Assembly (NCBI RefSeq): GCF_010729895.1
Contig: NZ_AP022612.1
Span: 434,001 to 498,000 of the forward strand
Source: Mycolicibacterium confluentis
Lineage (GTDB): Bacteria; Actinomycetota; Actinomycetes; Mycobacteriales; Mycobacteriaceae
DNA length: 64,000 nt
Reading direction: 5' to 3'
This document shows, one piece after another, positions 48,908 through 56,836 of the stretch. Position numbers and translations under genes: made by a program. Below the pieces are notes generated by a model, which did not search any database, was not told the DNA's origin, and saw nothing but the letters and a program-made list of their open reading frames with translations. The first letter of the stretch is position 1; each line of letters begins with the position of its first letter.

Positions 48908-48937
48908 GTGGGTGCCCAGGTCGACCTGGACACCCAC
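48908..48937. promoter_or_regulatory. 30-bp palindrome upstream of GAF-ANTAR gene
   Basis: Fourteen of 15 base pairs of a spacer-free inverted repeat match (core CCAGGTCGACCTGG at 48916-48929). It lies 78 bases before the GAF-ANTAR start. A spacer-free palindrome of this length looks like a protein-binding site rather than a terminator. Confidence 0.5.
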
Positions 48938-49014
48938 GTTCTGTCGGCATGCCCACTCGTATGAATGGCAAACGTCGATACCTGGGTTCGCGGTTTGTGT
49001 AAGAGTTCTGTGCT

Positions 49015-49701
49015 GTGGGGAGCGACTCGAGCGATGAACTGGCCGGCCGGATGGCGACGCTGGCCCGTGACCTGGCGGTGCCTCTCGGCGTCGACGAGGT
49101 GCTGTTGAACGTCACTAACACCGTGCTCGAGATGATCCCGGGTGCCGAGATCGCGGGCTGCCTGCTGTTCACCAAGGCCGGCAAGTACGAGACGCAGGCC
49201 GCCACGTCGGATCTGATGTACGAGTTGGACGCCCTGCAGGTGTCCTACGACGAGGGGCCCTGCGTCGAGGCCGCCGTCGATGAACTCATCGTCCGCACCG
49301 ACGATTTCGCCGACGAGCAGCGTTGGCCCCGGTACTCCGCCGAGATGGTCAAGCGCGGTCTGCGCAGCGGTCTGTCGTTCAAGCTCTACACCAGCCAGCG
49401 CAACGCTGGTGCGCTGAACATCTTCAGTTCGCGACCGCATGCCTTCACCAGCGAGGACGAAGCGGTCGGCCAGGTGTTCGCGGCCCATGCCGCGGCCGCG
49501 ATCATCGCCAGCAGGCAGGGCGAACAGCTTCAGTCGGCACTGAGCAGCCGAGATGTCATCGGTCAGGCCAAGGGCATCATCATGGAGCGGTTCAACGTCG
49601 ACTCGGTGCGGGCGTTCGAGATGCTGCGGCAGTTGTCGCAGTCGGCCAACGTCAAGCTTGTCGAGATCGCGCAGCAGGTCATCGACACCAGGGCGAGCTG
49701 A
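49015..49701 (+). CDS. GAF-ANTAR RNA-binding regulator
   Basis: A 228-residue protein with a GAF domain (about residues 20-160, with AGCLLFTKAGKYETQAATSD and DEGPCVEAAVDELIV) and a C-terminal ANTAR domain (about 165-225, SRDVIGQAKGIIMERFNVDS). ANTAR domains bind paired hairpins in mRNA leaders and act in antitermination, under control of the sensor domain. No ANTAR-type paired hairpin was found next to this gene. The GTG start follows no clear ribosome-binding site. The ligand is unknown. Confidence 0.9.
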   Translation: MGSDSSDELAGRMATLARDLAVPLGVDEVLLNVTNTVLEMIPGAEIAGCLLFTKAGKYETQAATSDLMYELDALQVSYDEGPCVEAAVDELIVRTDDFADEQRWPRYSAEMVKRGLRSGLSFKLYTSQRNAGALNIFSSRPHAFTSEDEAVGQVFAAHAAAAIIASRQGEQLQSALSSRDVIGQAKGIIMERFNVDSVRAFEMLRQLSQSANVKLVEIAQQVIDTRAS

Positions 49702-49759
49702 GCCGTCACCGCTGACGCGTCTCCGGCACCGCCGTCACCGCCGACGCGTCTCCGGCACC
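49702..49759. repeat. 29-bp tandem duplication after GAF-ANTAR gene
   Basis: Two adjacent copies (49702-49730 and 49731-49759) differ at one base (CGCTGACG against CGCCGACG). Copy 1 overlaps the stop codon region of the gene by less than one base. It is probably a recent slippage event. Confidence 0.8.
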
Positions 49760-49761
49760 GC

Positions 49762-49818
49762 CGAGATTGCCTTCAGGGCTGTGCTCCGTGGCGTTCCACG
49801 ACCCTCACGGCAATCTCG
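49762..49818. terminator. Long two-part hairpin between GAF-ANTAR and nagE
   Basis: Arms at 49762-49778 and 49802-49818 pair at 15 of 17 positions, and the loop itself folds (CGTGG with CCACG around CGTT). The right arm (GGCAATCTCGCG) is repeated directly at 49821-49832. The element separates convergent genes and should terminate both. Confidence 0.75.
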
Positions 49819-49840
49819 CGGGCAATCTCGCGCGCAGATC

Positions 49841-51376
49841 TCAGAGCGCGTCGGTGATCTCGTTCTTCAACGCCTCGGCCTGCGTGCCGAACACGGCCTG
49901 CACGTTGTTGCCCACCTCGATGACGCCCGCAGCGCCCAGCGCCTTCAACCGGTCCTGATCCACCTTGGTGGGGTCGGCCACCTCCATCCGCAGGCGCGTG
50001 ATGCAGGCGTCGACGTTGACCAGGTTCTCCCGCCCGCCAAAGGCCGCGATCACCTGCTCGGCCCTGCTGTCGGCGACCACCGCGGTCGCGGACTCGCCGC
50101 CGTCGCCGAGATTGGCCCGCTGCTGCGCCTCGAACTCGGCGTCGGGTTCACGGCCGGGGGTGCGCAGATTCCACCGCGTGATCGCGAACCGGAAGATCAG
50201 GTAATAGACGACGAAGAACACCGCGCCCATCGCGATCAGCAGGGGGATGTTCTTGGCGGCGGGCGCGGTGCCGTACAGCAGCAGGTCGATGAGTCCGGCG
50301 GAGAACGAGAAGCCGAGGTGGATGTCGAGCAGATACGCGATGGCAAGTGACAGTCCGGTCAGCAGAGCGTGAATCACGTAGAGCGGGAACGCCACGAACA
50401 TGAACGCGAACTCGAGGGGTTCGGTCACGCCCGTCAGGAAGGCCGTCAGGGCGGCCGCCGACAGGATGCCGACCGCGAGCTTGCGCTGTCGCCGGTTGGC
50501 CACCTGGATCATCGCCAGCGCCGCGGCGGGCAGGCCGAACATCAGGATCGGGTAGAAGCCCGAGGTCAGCAGGCCTGCGGTCGGGTCACCGGAGGCGAAT
50601 CGGGTGAGTTCGCCGGTGACCGCGGACCCGTCGGGTGCCTGGTAGTCGCCGTAGATGAACCACACGTACGAGTTGAGGATGTGGTGCAGGCCCATCGGGA
50701 TCAGCATGCGGTTGGCGAAGCCGTAGACGAACGCGCCCAACGCGCCGGCCCCGCCGATGAAGGAACCCAATCCGGTGAGGAGCATGTCGAACAACGGGTA
50801 GCAGTAGCTCATCACGAACGCGATGAACAGCGACGCCAGGGACACCGCGATGGGCACGAACCTGCGGCCGCCGAAGAAGCCGAGGTAGGAGGGCAGTTCG
50901 ATGGTGTGGTACCGGTCGAACAGCGCTGCGGTCACCAGGCCGATCACGATGCCGCCGAACACGCTGTAGTTGATCATCGCCTGATCGCCGGCCTTGTCGA
51001 CCTCACCGGCCAGCACAATCGGGGACATGGTGGTGAAGACCGCTTCCATCACCAGGTAGCCGACGACGGCGGCCAGCGCCGTGGAACCGTCTGCCTTCCT
51101 TGCGAATCCGATGGCGACGCCGACGGCGAACAGCAGCGGAAGATTCGTGAACAGCGCGCCGCCGGCAGCGCTCATGGCGTCGAAGAACGGCCCGATGACG
51201 GGCGTGTCGATGCGGCCCAGCAGGTCGTCCTGCCCGAGGCGCAGCAGGATGCCCGCCGCGGGCAGCACTGCGATGGGCAGCATCAGGCTCTTGCCGAGCC
51301 TCTGCAGCACTGCGAAACCGGGAATGTGTAGACCCGATTTCTTCGACGCCCCTTGCGATTTGACGGTGTCGCTCAT
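49841..51376 (-). CDS. PTS transporter EIICB for N-acetylglucosamine
   Basis: A 511-residue PTS permease. EIIC (about residues 20-395) has about ten transmembrane helices, with GLHHILNSYVWFIYGDY and FLTGVTEPLEFAFMF as signatures of the glucose/GlcNAc group. EIIB (about 430-511) carries the phospho-Cys in NVDACITRLRMEV. It takes up GlcNAc while phosphorylating it. The crr gene for EIIA and nagB, nagA lie on the other strand, sharing a short promoter region. ATG 51376 starts the homologous part; an upstream in-frame ATG looks less likely. It most resembles NagE. Confidence 0.9.
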   Translation of the reverse strand: MSDTVKSQGASKKSGLHIPGFAVLQRLGKSLMLPIAVLPAAGILLRLGQDDLLGRIDTPVIGPFFDAMSAAGGALFTNLPLLFAVGVAIGFARKADGSTALAAVVGYLVMEAVFTTMSPIVLAGEVDKAGDQAMINYSVFGGIVIGLVTAALFDRYHTIELPSYLGFFGGRRFVPIAVSLASLFIAFVMSYCYPLFDMLLTGLGSFIGGAGALGAFVYGFANRMLIPMGLHHILNSYVWFIYGDYQAPDGSAVTGELTRFASGDPTAGLLTSGFYPILMFGLPAAALAMIQVANRRQRKLAVGILSAAALTAFLTGVTEPLEFAFMFVAFPLYVIHALLTGLSLAIAYLLDIHLGFSFSAGLIDLLLYGTAPAAKNIPLLIAMGAVFFVVYYLIFRFAITRWNLRTPGREPDAEFEAQQRANLGDGGESATAVVADSRAEQVIAAFGGRENLVNVDACITRLRMEVADPTKVDQDRLKALGAAGVIEVGNNVQAVFGTQAEALKNEITDAL

Positions 51377-51411
51377 GTCGAGTGACCTTTCTTTCGCAGT
51401 CTTGCGCGCCA

Positions 51412-51434
51412 ACCCTAGCCCGAGTGCATATCCT
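51412..51434. promoter_or_regulatory. Divergent -10 elements of nagE and crr
   Basis: TAGGGT on the minus strand (51417-51412) and TATCCT on the plus strand (51429-51434) lie 11 bases apart, so the two operons share one control region. No regulator gene is adjacent, and no clear GntR/DasR-like palindrome was seen. Confidence 0.45.
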
Positions 51435-51464
51435 GAGGCAGGGGATCAGACAAAGGGGTGGCCC

Positions 51465-51929
51465 ATGAGCAGGACGCCGGTGCTCGCCGCGGTCGCGGGG
51501 AAGGTGGTGGCGCTGCGTGACGTCGCCGATCCGGTGTTCTCCCAGGGCATGGTCGGGTACGGGGCCGCGATTGATCCGCCGCATGAGGTGGTCGACGCGG
51601 TCGCACCGGTCGGTGGGACGCTGCTCAAGCTGATGCCGCACGCCTACGTGATTCTCACCGGCGACGGAGTCGGGGTGCTGGTCCACCTGGGCCTGGACAC
51701 CGTGCGTCTGGAGGGTGCGGGCTTCACCACGCACGCCACGCAGGGTGACACCGTCACCGCCGGGCAGGCCATCACCACCTACGACGTCCCGTCCGTCGCC
51801 GCCGCGGGTATGAATCCCGTTGTACCCGTTGTCATCATGGACGAGCGGGAGCCCACCAACATCGATGTCGCGGTCGGCGCGGGGGAATCGGTGACACCGC
51901 ACCAGACCCTGTTCACCGCGGAGAGGTGA
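51465..51929 (+). CDS. PTS EIIA component (glucose/GlcNAc family)
   Basis: A 154-residue EIIA-Glc-type protein (MSRTPVLAAVAGKVVALRDV). The phosphorylated His lies in GVLVHLGLDTVRLEGAGF (about residue 70), and the second conserved His is in PHAYVILTGDG (about 55). It receives phosphate from HPr and passes it to the EIIB Cys of the divergent permease. It is followed after 10 bases by nagB and then nagA. An AAAGGGG motif precedes the ATG by about 6 bases. Confidence 0.92.
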   Translation: MSRTPVLAAVAGKVVALRDVADPVFSQGMVGYGAAIDPPHEVVDAVAPVGGTLLKLMPHAYVILTGDGVGVLVHLGLDTVRLEGAGFTTHATQGDTVTAGQAITTYDVPSVAAAGMNPVVPVVIMDEREPTNIDVAVGAGESVTPHQTLFTAER

Positions 51930-51939
51930 GGCGGCGGCC

Positions 51940-52725
51940 GTGGAGGTGGTGATCCTGCCGGACCCGGCCGCGATCGCGTCGCTCGCGGCAGACGCAGTGG
52001 GCGCACTGTTGGCCGGGCGCCCGACCGCGGTGCTCGGGCTCGCGACGGGGTCCTCGCCGGTGGCGATCTACGACGAGTTGGCGGCCCGGTATGCCGCGGG
52101 CACTCTCAGCTTCGCCGCGGCCCGCGCGTTCACGCTCGACGAGTACGTCGGGCTTCCGGCCGACCATCCCGAGACCTACCGAAACGTGATCGACGCGGTG
52201 TTCGTGTCGCGGGTGGATTTCGCGCCCGGTGCCGTGCAGGGGCCAGACGGTCTCGCCGCCGACATTCCCGCCGCGTGCGCGGCCTATGAGGCGGCGATCG
52301 CCGACGCCGGTGGCGTGGACCTGCAGATCCTGGGCATCGGAACCGACGGGCACATCGGATTCAACGAACCCGGTTCGTCGTTGGCCTCGCGTACCCGGAT
52401 CAAGACGCTGGCGCGGCAGACCCGGATCGACAACGCCCGGTTCTTCGACGACGACATCGACGCCGTCCCCACGCACTGTCTGACGCAGGGCCTGGCGACG
52501 ATCATGGACGCGCGGCACGTCGTGCTCGTGGCCATCGGAGAAAACAAGGCCGAGGCCGTGGAGCACCTTGTCGAGGGGCCGGTCAGCGCGAGATGGCCAG
52601 CGACCATCCTGCAGCACCATCGGCATGTGACGGTGCTGCTCGACGAGGATGCCGCGCACCGACTGCAGTTGGCCGACTACTACCGCGAGGCCTATCGCGG
52701 CAAGCCGAAGTGGCAGGGGATCTGA
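51940..52725 (+). CDS. nagB: Glucosamine-6-phosphate deaminase NagB
   Basis: A 261-residue enzyme that converts glucosamine-6-phosphate to fructose-6-phosphate and ammonia. The GTG start precedes VVILPDPAAIASLAADAVGA. Active-site segments are LGLATGSSPVAIYDELAARY, FTLDEYVGLPADHPETYRNV, GIGTDGHIGFNEPGSS (proton relay His) and the C-terminal lid region. It lies between the EIIA gene and nagA, with one base to nagA. Together they take GlcNAc-6-phosphate into glycolysis. Confidence 0.93.
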   Translation: MEVVILPDPAAIASLAADAVGALLAGRPTAVLGLATGSSPVAIYDELAARYAAGTLSFAAARAFTLDEYVGLPADHPETYRNVIDAVFVSRVDFAPGAVQGPDGLAADIPAACAAYEAAIADAGGVDLQILGIGTDGHIGFNEPGSSLASRTRIKTLARQTRIDNARFFDDDIDAVPTHCLTQGLATIMDARHVVLVAIGENKAEAVEHLVEGPVSARWPATILQHHRHVTVLLDEDAAHRLQLADYYREAYRGKPKWQGI

Positions 52726-52726
52726 C

Positions 52727-53875
52727 GTGTTGATCACCGCGGACGCCGTCGCGACAGGGTGGAAGTTGTTGCGGCCGGGATGGATTGAAGTCTCCGCCAA
52801 CGGAACGGTGGCAGCCCTGGGTGAGGGGACAGCCCCAGGACCCGGCGGCGTCGACCTCGGTGCGGTGACGGTCGTGCCCGGCTTCGTCGACACCCACGTG
52901 CACGGTGGGGGAGGGGCGAGCTTCGCCGACGGCGGCGCTGAGGGTGGCCCCGCCGACACGGCGACGGCCGTGAGGTTTCACCGCAGGTATGGCACCACCA
53001 CGCTGGTGGCGTCGCTGGTGTCGGCCGGTCCCGACGAAATGCTGCGCGGCGTGGCCGAACTCGCCGACGAAGCCCGTGCCGGGCTGATCGCAGGGGTGCA
53101 CCTGGAGGGTCCGTGGCTGGCGGTGAAACGTTGTGGGGCGCATGATCCCGCCGTCCTGCGCGACCCTGACCCGGAAGAGGTGGCGCGCCTGCTGAAGGCG
53201 GGTGGGGGCACCGTTCGGATGGTGACGGTGGCTCCGGAACGCGACGGTGCCCTGGCGGCCATCGAGCGCATCGTCGACGCCGGCGCCGTGGCCGCGGTCG
53301 GGCACACCGAGGCCACCTACGACCAGACCCACGCCGCGATCAGCGCGGGCGTCACCGTGGGAACGCACCTGTTCAACGCGATGCGACCGATTCATCACCG
53401 CGAACCCGGGCCGATCATCGCGCTGGTCGAGGATCCGCGGGTCACCGTCGAACTCATCGCCGACGGCGTGCACGTCCTGCCGCCGTTGTACCGCCACATC
53501 TCCGACAGTGTGGGACCCAAACGGGTCACGCTGGTGACCGACGCGATGGCCGCGGCCGGCATGGCCGACGGCGCGTACCGATTGGGCCCGCTCGCGGTGG
53601 ATGTTCGCGGCGGGGTGGCCCATGTGGCGGGTTCTCAGACGATCGCTGGCGGAACCGCCACCATGGACCAGCTGTTCCGCTTTGCGGTGACGCACTGCGG
53701 TCTGGCCGGCGACGAGGCCCTGCTCCTCGCGGTGCGCCAGACGTCGATCAATCCGGCGCGTGCGTTGGGGCTACCCGGTCATGGGTTGGTAGTCGGTGCT
53801 GACGCTGACCTGGTGGCGCTCGACGCCGACCTCAAGGTGGCGCGAGTGCTTCACCGCGGCAGATGGGTGACCTGA
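52727..53875 (+). CDS. nagA: N-acetylglucosamine-6-phosphate deacetylase NagA
   Basis: A 382-residue amidohydrolase that removes the acetyl group from GlcNAc-6-phosphate. The metal-binding motif VDTHVHGGGGASFADG lies at about residues 53-68 (HxH), with further ligands in GVHLEGPWLA (Glu), VGHTEATYDQTHAA (His) and VTLVTDAMAAAGM (Asp at about 265). It starts GTG 52727 directly after nagB, giving the operon order crr-nagB-nagA. The stop is three bases from the convergent small secreted-protein gene. Confidence 0.93.
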   Translation: MLITADAVATGWKLLRPGWIEVSANGTVAALGEGTAPGPGGVDLGAVTVVPGFVDTHVHGGGGASFADGGAEGGPADTATAVRFHRRYGTTTLVASLVSAGPDEMLRGVAELADEARAGLIAGVHLEGPWLAVKRCGAHDPAVLRDPDPEEVARLLKAGGGTVRMVTVAPERDGALAAIERIVDAGAVAAVGHTEATYDQTHAAISAGVTVGTHLFNAMRPIHHREPGPIIALVEDPRVTVELIADGVHVLPPLYRHISDSVGPKRVTLVTDAMAAAGMADGAYRLGPLAVDVRGGVAHVAGSQTIAGGTATMDQLFRFAVTHCGLAGDEALLLAVRQTSINPARALGLPGHGLVVGADADLVALDADLKVARVLHRGRWVT

Positions 53876-53878
53876 CGG

Positions 53879-54112
53879 TCAGTGCCAGTGGCCGTGCTTC
53901 CAGTGGCCCTTGCCCTTACCGCGTGGGCCGTCGTCGTAGACGATCTGGACGCCGGGAACTTCGATGCATGCGCTGGCGTAGCCGTAAGGCCCGGTGACGC
54001 ACAGGTCAGGATTTGCAGACGCTGGGGCGGGACCCGCGAGGGCAAAGCAAAGGGGTCCCGCTGCGATCATTGCTGTTCCCGTTGCACGGCGAATCAGCTT
54101 CTGCGAGTTCAC
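53879..54112 (-). CDS. Small secreted protein of unknown function
   Basis: A 77-residue protein with a signal peptide (MNSQKLIRRATGTAMIAAGP, cleavage probably after PASA near residue 33). The mature part, about 44 residues, has two Cys (DLCVTGPYGYASACIEV) likely to form one disulfide, and a C-terminal His-, Lys- and Gly-rich stretch (GKGKGHWKHGHWH) that could bind metal. No family is recognised. It converges on nagA. It is an envelope or secreted product if real. Confidence 0.7.
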   Translation of the reverse strand: MNSQKLIRRATGTAMIAAGPLCFALAGPAPASANPDLCVTGPYGYASACIEVPGVQIVYDDGPRGKGKGHWKHGHWH

Positions 54113-54219
54113 AATAACCTCCGGCTCAAGTCCCCCGACTGAATCGGAAACAGTTCAAGTCCACCATACGTGACGGTGCCGACGACCACGAACCGAGTTT
54201 CGCGTGGGCGCGTCAAAGG

Positions 54220-54435
54220 TCAGAGCCGGTGCATCTCGCGGGCCATCGCGGCGTGCTCGAACACGCGGTCGCGCTGCACGGGGTAGTACCGCCGTTTCCG
54301 CTGCTGTCGGCGGTCCGGCGCCGACTTCCACATGGCCCTTTCGGCCGCTCGAATCTCGTCCCACCACCGGCGCAGCAGCCCTGGGAGGGCATGCGTCAGC
54401 AGTGCGGGCTTCCCAGTGAGTAGGATTTGGTTCAT
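54220..54435 (-). CDS. Small basic protein of unknown function
   Basis: A 71-residue protein, Arg- and Trp-rich (LLRRWWDEIRAAERAMWKSA, then DRRQQRKRRYYPVQRDRVFE). No signal peptide is visible. It reads MNQILLTGKPALLTHALPGL from the ATG at 54435, in an A+T-rich zone upstream. It is divergent from the HxlR-SCP2 regulator, which suggests a regulated pair. No family was recognised, so the coding call rests on composition and position. Confidence 0.5.
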   Translation of the reverse strand: MNQILLTGKPALLTHALPGLLRRWWDEIRAAERAMWKSAPDRRQQRKRRYYPVQRDRVFEHAAMAREMHRL

Positions 54436-54445
54436 AATTAGGAAG

Positions 54446-54470
54446 TTACTACATACTATTTCTGAAGTAA
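54446..54470. promoter_or_regulatory. Inverted repeat in the HxlR intergenic region
   Basis: TTACT (54446-54450) and AGTAA (54466-54470) form a short inverted repeat around 15 bases, in an A+T-rich stretch between the small basic protein gene and the HxlR gene. HxlR operators often show such spaced half sites. Confidence 0.4.
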
Positions 54471-54491
54471 AGACGAAGGGTTATTAAACTC

Positions 54492-55145
54492 ATGGGCATG
54501 GCGAAGAGGTCGTATCAGCAGTACTGCGGCATCGCCGCGGCCCTTGACCTGCTCGGGGAGCGCTGGACGCTGCTGATCGTGCGTGACCTGCTGATTGGCC
54601 CGAAGCGGTTCACTGACCTGCTCGAGGGCCTCCCGGGCGTGGGTACAGGCCTGCTCAGTCAGCGCCTGCGTGAACTCGAGGAGTCCGGCGTGATCGAGAA
54701 GGCCGCACTCCCGCCGCCGGCGGCCTCGACGGTCTACCGCCTCACGCCTGACGGAGAGGGTCTTCGTCCCGCGATGCTGAGCCTGCTGCGCTGGGGATCC
54801 CGTCGACTGGGGGAACCGGACCCGGAGCAGCGCATCGACCTCGAGTCGCTGGCTCTGGGCTTCGCCGCGCATTTCGATCCGGACGCGGCCCACGGTGTCG
54901 AGGGCGACTACCAGCTGGTGGTCGACGGTCGGCCATTCGGTCTGCGAATCGCCAACCGGCACATCGATGTTCGCGCCGAGACTGTGGAACGTCCGCGTGC
55001 GGTTATCACGACGGATACGGCGACCTTGATGGCGATGAACAACCAGGCGCTCACGTTCGGCGAGGCGCTCGAGAAGAACCAGCTGACCGTGTCTGAGGAG
55101 GGCGCTGAGGCGGCCTGGCAGTTGATGCGCGCGTTGGCGTTCTGA
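54492..55145 (+). CDS. HxlR-family regulator with SCP2-like C-terminal domain
   Basis: A 217-residue protein. The HxlR domain (about residues 5-105) has LGERWTLLIVRDLLIGPKRF and GLLSQRLRELEESGVIEKAA. The C-terminal part (about 115-215) has RIDLESLALGFAAHFDPDAA and AETVERPRAVITTDTATLMA, like the SCP2 sterol-carrier fold seen in a subset of HxlR regulators. It may bind a hydrophobic ligand. It is divergent from a small basic protein gene, with a candidate operator between. The ATG follows GAAGGG at 11 bases. Confidence 0.85.
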   Translation: MGMAKRSYQQYCGIAAALDLLGERWTLLIVRDLLIGPKRFTDLLEGLPGVGTGLLSQRLRELEESGVIEKAALPPPAASTVYRLTPDGEGLRPAMLSLLRWGSRRLGEPDPEQRIDLESLALGFAAHFDPDAAHGVEGDYQLVVDGRPFGLRIANRHIDVRAETVERPRAVITTDTATLMAMNNQALTFGEALEKNQLTVSEEGAEAAWQLMRALAF

Positions 55146-55160
55146 CCTGCGTTTTACGCG

Positions 55161-55565
55161 CTATCGGCAGATGTGACGCTTGGAGGCGGTCCAGGCCGCG
55201 GCGGCCTGCTCTTTGGTGAGCTTGAGGCCTGTGTTGGCGACATCGCTGGGCAACTTCTTCACGACATCGACGTCGTTGGTCGTCGCGCCGTTGGCGACGG
55301 CCTGGGCGCGCAGGCTGCACACCGACCGCGCCCACAACTCCAGCGTGGCGTGCCCTTTCTCCGGGATCCCCGCGGCGGTGAGGTCCGCGTAGAACGCGGT
55401 GCGATGCACGGGGGACTTAGTCGGTTCTGCGACGATGAACTGCGGTGGTGGCGAATCCATTGACGTCGGCGGTAATTCAATGACTTCGATGGATGAGCGA
55501 TATGGGCTGCAACCGGCAATGAATAGTGTTGCGGCGGCCGCCAAGATCAACCTTGCGCGGAACAT
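55161..55565 (-). CDS. DUF732-like lipoprotein
   Basis: A 134-residue exported lipoprotein. The signal peptide ends at a lipobox (LFIAGC, Cys at about residue 19). The C-terminal region (about 55-134) resembles DUF732 with a Cys in ARSVCSLRAQAV and a final Cys in KRHIC, likely a disulfide. A GGGGG ribosome-binding site lies about 5 bases before the ATG at 55565. DUF732 proteins are common in mycobacteria but have no known function. It is convergent with the HxlR-SCP2 gene, with 15 bases between them. Confidence 0.8.
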   Translation of the reverse strand: MFRARLILAAAATLFIAGCSPYRSSIEVIELPPTSMDSPPPQFIVAEPTKSPVHRTAFYADLTAAGIPEKGHATLELWARSVCSLRAQAVANGATTNDVDVVKKLPSDVANTGLKLTKEQAAAAWTASKRHICR

Positions 55566-55779
55566 GAATCCCCCTTCCCCCTTGGGCCAGTTTAGTTTTG
55601 AGCCCGTCAATATGCTGGGGAACGGCAGTTCCGTGCGTTGACCGGTTCGGTCTGGCAGCACTCGATGGCGTCTCGCCGGAGAAGTGTGTTGTGCAGACTG
55701 GCGGCCACGCTCAAATCCCTCGCGCCGTGCCAGGGATCAGCCGAATCAACTGTCAAGCATCAGCTGAAACACTGTCGCC

Positions 55780-55821
55780 CATCAACCGAAGACGAAATGC
55801 CACGTACGCATCAACCGAAGT
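55780..55821. repeat. Short direct repeat with 30-base period next to tRNA-Arg
   Basis: CATCAACCGAAG occurs at 55780-55791 and 55810-55821. Only two units are present, so it is not a CRISPR array. The rest of the 272-base gap 55566-55837 holds nothing else I can identify. Confidence 0.5.
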
Positions 55822-55837
55822 AATACAACCAAAAAGT

Positions 55838-55909
55838 GCCCCCGGCAGGATTCGAACCTGCGACACCGGCTTTAGGAGAGCCGTGCTCTATCCCCTGAGC
55901 TACGGGGGC
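55838..55909 (-). tRNA. tRNA-Arg (anticodon CCT)
   Basis: The minus strand reads GCCCCCGTAGCTCAGGGGAT..., with a 7-bp acceptor stem closed by GGGGGC and discriminator A at 55838. The anticodon loop CTCCTAA gives anticodon CCT, which reads AGG. The TPsiC arm has GGTTCGAATCC. The CCA is not encoded. A T-run follows the 3' end. Length is 72 bases. Confidence 0.95.
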
Positions 55910-55985
55910 GCGCTGGCACAGCGTACCGTCTGCCCGGCCGCCGATCCGAACGGGCACTGCAGGCGCTGGGGAGCCCGGACCGGCG

Positions 55986-56777
55986 TCAGCGCAGTTCGGC
56001 GATCACCTTCGCGAAGAACGCGTCGTCCTTGCTCTGGATCGAGAACGACGAGATGCCGTCCTCGGCGCGCAACTGGCGCAATCGGTCGGCCACGTCGCGC
56101 GGTGTCCCCGACAGCACGCCGGGCAGCGCCAGCAATCGCTCGTCGCTCAGCCCCGGAGCATATTGCCTGGTCATCGACAGATCCGGCATCCCGGAGTTGT
56201 CCGACGGCATCGCCGTGATCGCGAGGTCGAGCACCAGATCGGCGAACCGCTCCCCGGCGGCCGTGCGCACCAGGTCGATGCGGTCGGTGCCGGTCAGGCC
56301 CACGATGTCGGCATGCCGGGCGGCCACCGTCAGCACCTTGTCGCCGCTGCCGGCGATCAGCAGGCGGATGTCGGGGTGGTGCCGACACAGGTGCTCGGCG
56401 ACGTGCTCGAGGTGCGCGACGCGTGCCCCGGCGCTGGGGAACGGGATCTCGGCGGCCTCGAACTCCTCGCGGACATAGCCCGCGCCCAGGCCGAGGTCGA
56501 GCCGACCGTCGCTGAGCGCGTGCACGCCGGCGGCGTCGCGGGCCAGCAGTGCGGGGGAGTAGAACGCCGCGTTCATCACGTACGTGCCGAGCCTGATGGA
56601 CGACGTCGACTGCGCGACCGCGGCCAGCACCGGGAACGGCGCGGGCGCTCCCAGGTGATCGGGGATGTTCAGCACGTCGAACCCGAGATCCTCATAGCGC
56701 CAGGCGGTTTCCTGAAGCTGAGCGCGTGAGCGGGCTGAACGGATACCTACCGCGAAACGAAAGTCACTGGCCATCAC
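55986..56777 (-). CDS. F420-dependent LLM-class oxidoreductase
   Basis: A 263-residue TIM-barrel flavin enzyme using cofactor F420 (family TIGR03621 by pattern). It starts at GTG 56777, followed by ATG at 56774; a TAGCAT -10 lies 6 bases before the GTG. Typical segments are YEDLGFDVLNIPDHLGAPAP (about residues 28-47), SIRLGTYVMNAAFYSPALLA and DGRLDLGLGAGYVREEFEAA. The final third carries LLIAGSGDKVLTVAARHADI. The substrate is unknown. It is convergent with nothing nearby and sits alone between the tRNA and a CsbD-like gene on the other strand. Confidence 0.88.
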   Translation of the reverse strand: MMASDFRFAVGIRSARSRAQLQETAWRYEDLGFDVLNIPDHLGAPAPFPVLAAVAQSTSSIRLGTYVMNAAFYSPALLARDAAGVHALSDGRLDLGLGAGYVREEFEAAEIPFPSAGARVAHLEHVAEHLCRHHPDIRLLIAGSGDKVLTVAARHADIVGLTGTDRIDLVRTAAGERFADLVLDLAITAMPSDNSGMPDLSMTRQYAPGLSDERLLALPGVLSGTPRDVADRLRQLRAEDGISSFSIQSKDDAFFAKVIAELR

Positions 56778-56783
56778 GGCCGA

Positions 56784-56789
56784 ATGCTA
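56784..56789 (-). promoter_or_regulatory. -10 hexamer, leaderless LLM gene
   Basis: TAGCAT on the minus strand ends 6 bases before the GTG at 56777, which supports that start. Confidence 0.45.
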
Positions 56790-56836
56790 CGCGGGGCCGA
56801 GGTTTGGCGATGCGGCAATTGGTGAACCCTGAGCCC

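Noticed and set aside
55780..55821. A possible CRISPR-like repeat
   Set aside because: Only two short copies with a 30-base period; no array or cas gene is near.
55838..55909. tRNA-Arg as an integration site for a mobile element
   Set aside because: No integrase gene, direct repeat of the tRNA end, or composition change was found on either side.
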